NCBI GenBank assembly: GCA_964628385.1
Contig: CAZVOD010000007.1
Coordinates: 1 to 64,000 of the forward strand
Reading direction: 5' to 3'
Source of the DNA: JANQPA01 sp964628385
GTDB taxonomy: Bacteria; Bacteroidota; Bacteroidia; Chitinophagales; Saprospiraceae
DNA length: 64,000 nt
Part shown: positions 61,168 through 64,000 of the stretch, piece after piece
Position numbering within the stretch: position 1 is the first letter of the stretch
Layout: the number at the start of each line of letters is the position of its first letter
Position numbers and translations under genes: made by a program
Notes under the pieces: model-generated
What the model saw: only the letters and a program-made list of their open reading frames with translations
The model's database searches: none
Told to the model about the DNA's origin: nothing

Positions 61168-61562
61168 TGCTTAATCATTTGAATAGTAATATTAACAACT
61201 ATTAAGTTGACCTTATGTTTTTTCAGCCAATTGTACAGAACTGGCACTTTTTTAATTTTCTCAAACGCTTCTGTTGAAATAGCCAAGAAAATAGGATGAC
61301 CAATTTCTTGTTCTTCAAGAGCTTCTCTGTAAAACTCATATTGCCCATAGGCATTGTAGCAATCATATAAAGCAGATTTACTAATCGTTTTCACTTCTAT
61401 GAAGATAATCTTAAGCTTTGAAGTTGTCAAGTTATTCTTTTCTGCTTCCAAGTCTATTTCAATAGTTGTACCATCTAATAAAAGATAGAATGGATCAGCA
61501 GATATTTTCCATACATCATTGATCAAAGCTTTCTTGACAGCTTCGTGTATCTTGTCTCGCAT
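61152..61562 (-). CDS. xisH: XisH-family protein (PD-(D/E)XK fold)
   Basis: Product of 136 residues. The N-terminus MRDKIHEAVKKALINDVWKI and SADPFYLLLDGTTIEIDLEAE match XisH. The nuclease-fold core is IDLEAEK followed by KIIFIEVKTISKS, the D-(x)-E-V-K pattern of PD-(D/E)XK enzymes, and YNAYGQYEFYREAL supplies the conserved Gln-Tyr helix. Cleavage activity is unproven. It is encoded upstream of xisI, and a 105-bp inverted repeat and tRNA-Lys flank the pair. Confidence 0.88.
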   Translation of the reverse strand: MRDKIHEAVKKALINDVWKISADPFYLLLDGTTIEIDLEAEKNNLTTSKLKIIFIEVKTISKSALYDCYNAYGQYEFYREALEEQEIGHPIFLAISTEAFEKIKKVPVLYNWLKKHKVNLIVVNITIQMIKQWIKY

Positions 61563-61646
61563 GGACTAACTTTAAAATTTTAAAAAACCATTTTCGCCCA
61601 CCTTCGCCGAGAGCTCCGGTGGGAAATAATTAGCATCTGGGCAAAA

Positions 61647-61684
61647 AAAAATGTGATTTGACGAAATGCCAAAATCACATTTTT
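61647..61684 (-). terminator. Terminator of tRNA-Lys
   Basis: AAAAATGTGATTT / AAATCACATTTTT (61647-61659 / 61672-61684), a perfect 13-bp stem 57 nt downstream of the tRNA on the minus strand, with the U tract provided by the left-hand A run. Confidence 0.85.
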
Positions 61685-61740
61685 AGGAAAGCTTATTGCA
61701 CGTTTGCAGTGTGGCTAATTGTGCGTGCTCTGAAAATTCG

Positions 61741-61813
61741 TGATCCCGCTGGGGTTCGAACCCAGGACCCTTTGATTAAAAGTCAAATGCTCTACCAGCT
61801 GAGCTACGGAATC
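61741..61813 (-). tRNA. tRNA-Lys (UUU)
   Basis: Read on the minus strand the sequence folds into a cloverleaf: 7-bp acceptor GATTCCG / CGGGATC, D loop AGCTCAGCTGGTAGAGCA, anticodon stem-loop TTTGA-CTTTTAA-TCAAA with anticodon TTT, and T arm CTGGGTTCGAACCCCAG (GGTTCGAACC). The 3' CCA is not encoded. No attachment-site-like duplicate of the 3' end is visible next to it. Confidence 0.97.
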
Positions 61814-61981
61814 TTACTGTTGATATACCTTTTTTGAAAGGCGTTGCAAATATAAAGGCTTTTAAAGAATCGTGCAAATTTTGATAGAAGAAATTCTTTA
61901 TTCCTTTGTGTTTTGCTCTGCAAATATATTTAAGTTTCAGAACTTTCAAAACCTTTAGAAAGCCTGCAGAGAGCTTTTGAC

Positions 61982-62677
61982 TTAACTATGATTGACAGCC
62001 TGATGTACAAAATCAATGAAAGCATCAGAGTTATTATAGTCTTTTAACACATAACGAGCCCCCATTTGTTCCAACACATGATAGTCTTCTTTATGACGTA
62101 TGCCGACAAAACTCATATTCAGGTTTTGGGTAGTACGCACATCCCAGATGGCGTCTCCTACGTATACAACGCGCTCAAAGCTTTGTGTCGTTCTGCCACT
62201 CAATGTTACAGCTTCTTTCAATATGTCCTCCCGGGTAACCTTACCGTCGGCACCGCTAAAGGGCAAATGATGTGCAGTGATATCCACGTGTTCCAACTTC
62301 AGTTGTTGAGGGCGCTTCCAGCCTCCGGTAGCAATGGCTAATTCGAAATTATCATCTGTATCCAGCTTTTCTACCATAGAACGGGCTCCGGGAATCTCAA
62401 AAAACTGGTCAGGCCAACGATTTCGGTTGGAAGCTAGAATTTCCATGTAAAGTTCTTCAAAGGCGGTTCTTTCTTCTTCTGCTGGCAACCGATTAAAATG
62501 CATCTCAAAAACCGTATTAAAAATTACGGTATCAGTCACGTGAGGATATTTGCGCCAATCGATCCCGGGAAACTCTTTCCCGAATTTCTGCTTATAAGCT
62601 GTGGCAAAAGACTTACTATCCTGATGGTCTTTAGAATATACTAATGTGCCATCTACATCAAATATTACAAGTATCAT
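61982..62677 (-). CDS. HAD-superfamily hydrolase
   Basis: Product of 231 residues, HAD-like with cap domain. Motif I is VIFDVDGTLVYS (nucleophile Asp), motif II AIATGGWKRPQQ, and motif IV VVYVGDAIWDVRTTQ. The pattern is of the phosphoglycolate phosphatase/beta-phosphoglucomutase-like group; substrate unknown. It follows dinB by 8 bp on the same strand, so the two are likely co-transcribed. Confidence 0.85.
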   Translation of the reverse strand: MILVIFDVDGTLVYSKDHQDSKSFATAYKQKFGKEFPGIDWRKYPHVTDTVIFNTVFEMHFNRLPAEEERTAFEELYMEILASNRNRWPDQFFEIPGARSMVEKLDTDDNFELAIATGGWKRPQQLKLEHVDITAHHLPFSGADGKVTREDILKEAVTLSGRTTQSFERVVYVGDAIWDVRTTQNLNMSFVGIRHKEDYHVLEQMGARYVLKDYNNSDAFIDFVHQAVNHS

Positions 62678-62685
62678 AGGTTAAT

Positions 62686-63750
62686 TTAAAAGTCAAAAGA
62701 CAATTGAATTCCTCCAATAAGCTGTTCTTGCGATAGGTTGGAAACCGATATTCCCAACAATCTAACTCTGTCGCCGCCCTGAATGTTTTCTTTCAATAAT
62801 TTTAGCGCGGTTTCTTTCATAAACTCTACCTCGCGCAGTTCGCCACCGAAAGACCTACTACGGGTGATAATGGTAAAGTCCGCATATTTGACTTTTAGGG
62901 TAAGCGTACGGCCAAAATTATCTTTTTTGACCATGGCGTTATGCACTACTTCACACAAATAATCAGTTTTTTCCTGCATCGCCTGAATGGTGGTCAAATC
63001 TTCTGAGAAAGTACGCTCTGCTCCTATAGACTTACGGATGCGGTTGGGATTGACCGGCCGCTCATCTTCCGCTCTTACTATATAGTAAAAATGAAGTCCC
63101 ATTTTGCCAAATCGCTTGACCAGGTCTACCTGGCTCAGCTTTTTGAGGTCGGCTCCGGTGTGGATATTCATTTTTTTCATTCGCTCAGCCGTTACCTTTC
63201 CTATGCCATGGAATTTATGAATGGGCAACTCATCCAGGAAGGGCTGGGCTTCTCTTGGGTGGATGACTTTCAGACCATTGGGCTTATTGATATCAGAGGC
63301 CGTTTTAGCCAAAAATTTATTAAAAGAAACACCAGCAGAAGCCGTCAATTGTGTGGTTGCATAAATTTTTTTTCTTATCTCTTCTGCTATTAAAGTAGCT
63401 GAACGCATAGCTTTATGATTATGAGTAACATCCAGATAAGCTTCATCTAGCGATAGTGGCTCTACCAAATCAGTGTATTCCAGAAATATTTCGCGAATTT
63501 GTGTGGAAACCTGCCGATATACTTCAAAACGAGCTTTTACGAAAATCAGTCCCGGACATTTACGAGTTGCCACCACACTGGGCATGGCAGACCGTACCCC
63601 ATACTTCCTGGCTTCGTAACTTGCAGAGGCCACTACTCCTCTTTTAGAAGAACCGCCAACCGCAATGGGCTTCCCGGCTAGCTCCGGGAAATCGCGTTGC
63701 TCCACAGCTGCATAAAAGGCATCCATATCAATATGTATGATCTTTCGCAT
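62686..63750 (-). CDS. dinB: DNA polymerase IV
   Basis: Product of 354 residues, the DinB-type Y-family polymerase. Catalytic carboxylates lie in IIHIDMDAFYAAVEQ and PLSLDEAYLDVT (DE pair). GRGVVASASYEARKYGVRSAMP-like sequence (SASYEARKYGVRSAMPS) marks the fingers, and FHGIGKVTAERMKKM the thumb HhH region. The little-finger domain follows (RKSIGAERTFSEDL). No C-terminal clamp-binding motif QLxLF is obvious, though the tail ends GGIQLSFDF (QLSFDF is close). Translesion synthesis; transcription start lies beyond 63750. The 250 bp from 63751 to the window end show no gene. Confidence 0.92.
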   Translation of the reverse strand: MRKIIHIDMDAFYAAVEQRDFPELAGKPIAVGGSSKRGVVASASYEARKYGVRSAMPSVVATRKCPGLIFVKARFEVYRQVSTQIREIFLEYTDLVEPLSLDEAYLDVTHNHKAMRSATLIAEEIRKKIYATTQLTASAGVSFNKFLAKTASDINKPNGLKVIHPREAQPFLDELPIHKFHGIGKVTAERMKKMNIHTGADLKKLSQVDLVKRFGKMGLHFYYIVRAEDERPVNPNRIRKSIGAERTFSEDLTTIQAMQEKTDYLCEVVHNAMVKKDNFGRTLTLKVKYADFTIITRSRSFGGELREVEFMKETALKLLKENIQGGDRVRLLGISVSNLSQEQLIGGIQLSFDF

Positions 63751-64000
63751 TTCAGAGTTATTCGACTAGTGTTTTTAAGCGTAAATGCCGATTATAGACG
63801 AGCATATATATTTTTTCAATAAAAATTATTAAATTGAGAAGGCTTGTGTTACATCATAATAAAACTACGCAGCTTTAGGATTCAATTGTTTTATTAATCC
63901 ACTAAACCACCTCGCAGTAACAAATCCTTCAAAATCTCACACAAAGACAGTCCAAAAATTGTCATTTGACAAGAAATCATTACTTCGGAACATTTTGCAC

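Noticed and set aside
61741..61813. Integrated element using the tRNA-Lys as attachment site
   Set aside because: No integrase gene and no second copy of the tRNA 3' end were found within the window.
1..64000. CRISPR array or cas genes
   Set aside because: No set of regularly spaced identical repeats was seen. The GACATGTC cluster is irregular in spacing, and the 60-bp units are direct neighbours without spacers.

Overview
The window is chromosomal DNA from a free-living member of the Bacteroidota. The evidence is a promoter of the TTG / TAnnTTTG type in front of the SAM riboswitch, proteins ending in type IX secretion (T9SS) sorting domains, a CarboxypepD_reg-like TonB-type outer-membrane protein, Bacteroidota-type SpeA and PckA, and several signal peptides ending just before AQ or GQ. 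A Saprospiria/Lewinella-like relative is my guess only. There is no phage, no rRNA, no CRISPR array and no intact insertion sequence.

Layout. 0.1-9.2 kb: surface and secreted proteins (TPR protein, DUF4251 protein, two related outer-membrane barrels, a four-module secreted protein), PxpC, a sphingosine-phosphate-lyase-like enzyme, and the decayed C-terminus of a T9SS cargo gene. 9.5-16.8 kb: alpha-glucan phosphorylase, a 1 kb gene-poor stretch with strong hairpins, two unknown proteins and arginine decarboxylase. 17.0-19.7 kb: a compact cassette of a MazG-like pyrophosphatase, a metallopeptidase-vWA protein and a MoxR-like AAA+ ATPase. 20-33 kb: M28 and M48 peptidases, a PLP decarboxylase, OsmC, a SAM-I riboswitch followed by metY and metX, a 2-hydroxyacid dehydrogenase, a SNF2 helicase and an M43 metalloprotease with a T9SS tail. 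33-41 kb: an anaplerosis/gluconeogenesis group, with pyruvate carboxylase, a RamB/ScfR-like regulator and PEP carboxykinase divergent from it across a perfect palindrome. 41-48 kb: lipoproteins, pxpA-pxpB (40 kb from pxpC), a TonB-type outer-membrane protein and a GT39-like glycosyltransferase.

48.5-56.9 kb is the most unusual region: a five-gene minus-strand operon. In transcription order it encodes a small protein with an effector-associated (EAD11-like) adaptor domain and coiled coil, a coiled-coil/possible inactive-STAND protein, a MoxR-like AAA+ ATPase, a CoxE-like vWA protein whose MIDAS motif is degraded, and a 1471-residue leucine-rich-repeat/coiled-coil protein. A membrane-anchored T5orf172 (GIY-YIG superfamily) protein is encoded divergently. 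This looks like a variant of the vWA-MoxR NTPase-centred conflict systems.

57.6-63.8 kb: a fused PabA-PabB with overlapping PabC (folate), then an accessory patch (frameshifted gene remnant, 105-bp inverted repeat, XisI-XisH pair, tRNA-Lys), a HAD hydrolase and DNA polymerase IV.

A dispersed imperfect palindrome of 64-76 bp (arms GACTTGTTTCGCAGG / CCTGCGAAACAAGTC) recurs at gene ends at about 4.6, 15.3 and 37.1 kb, with half copies at 9.3, 19.8 and 48.4 kb.
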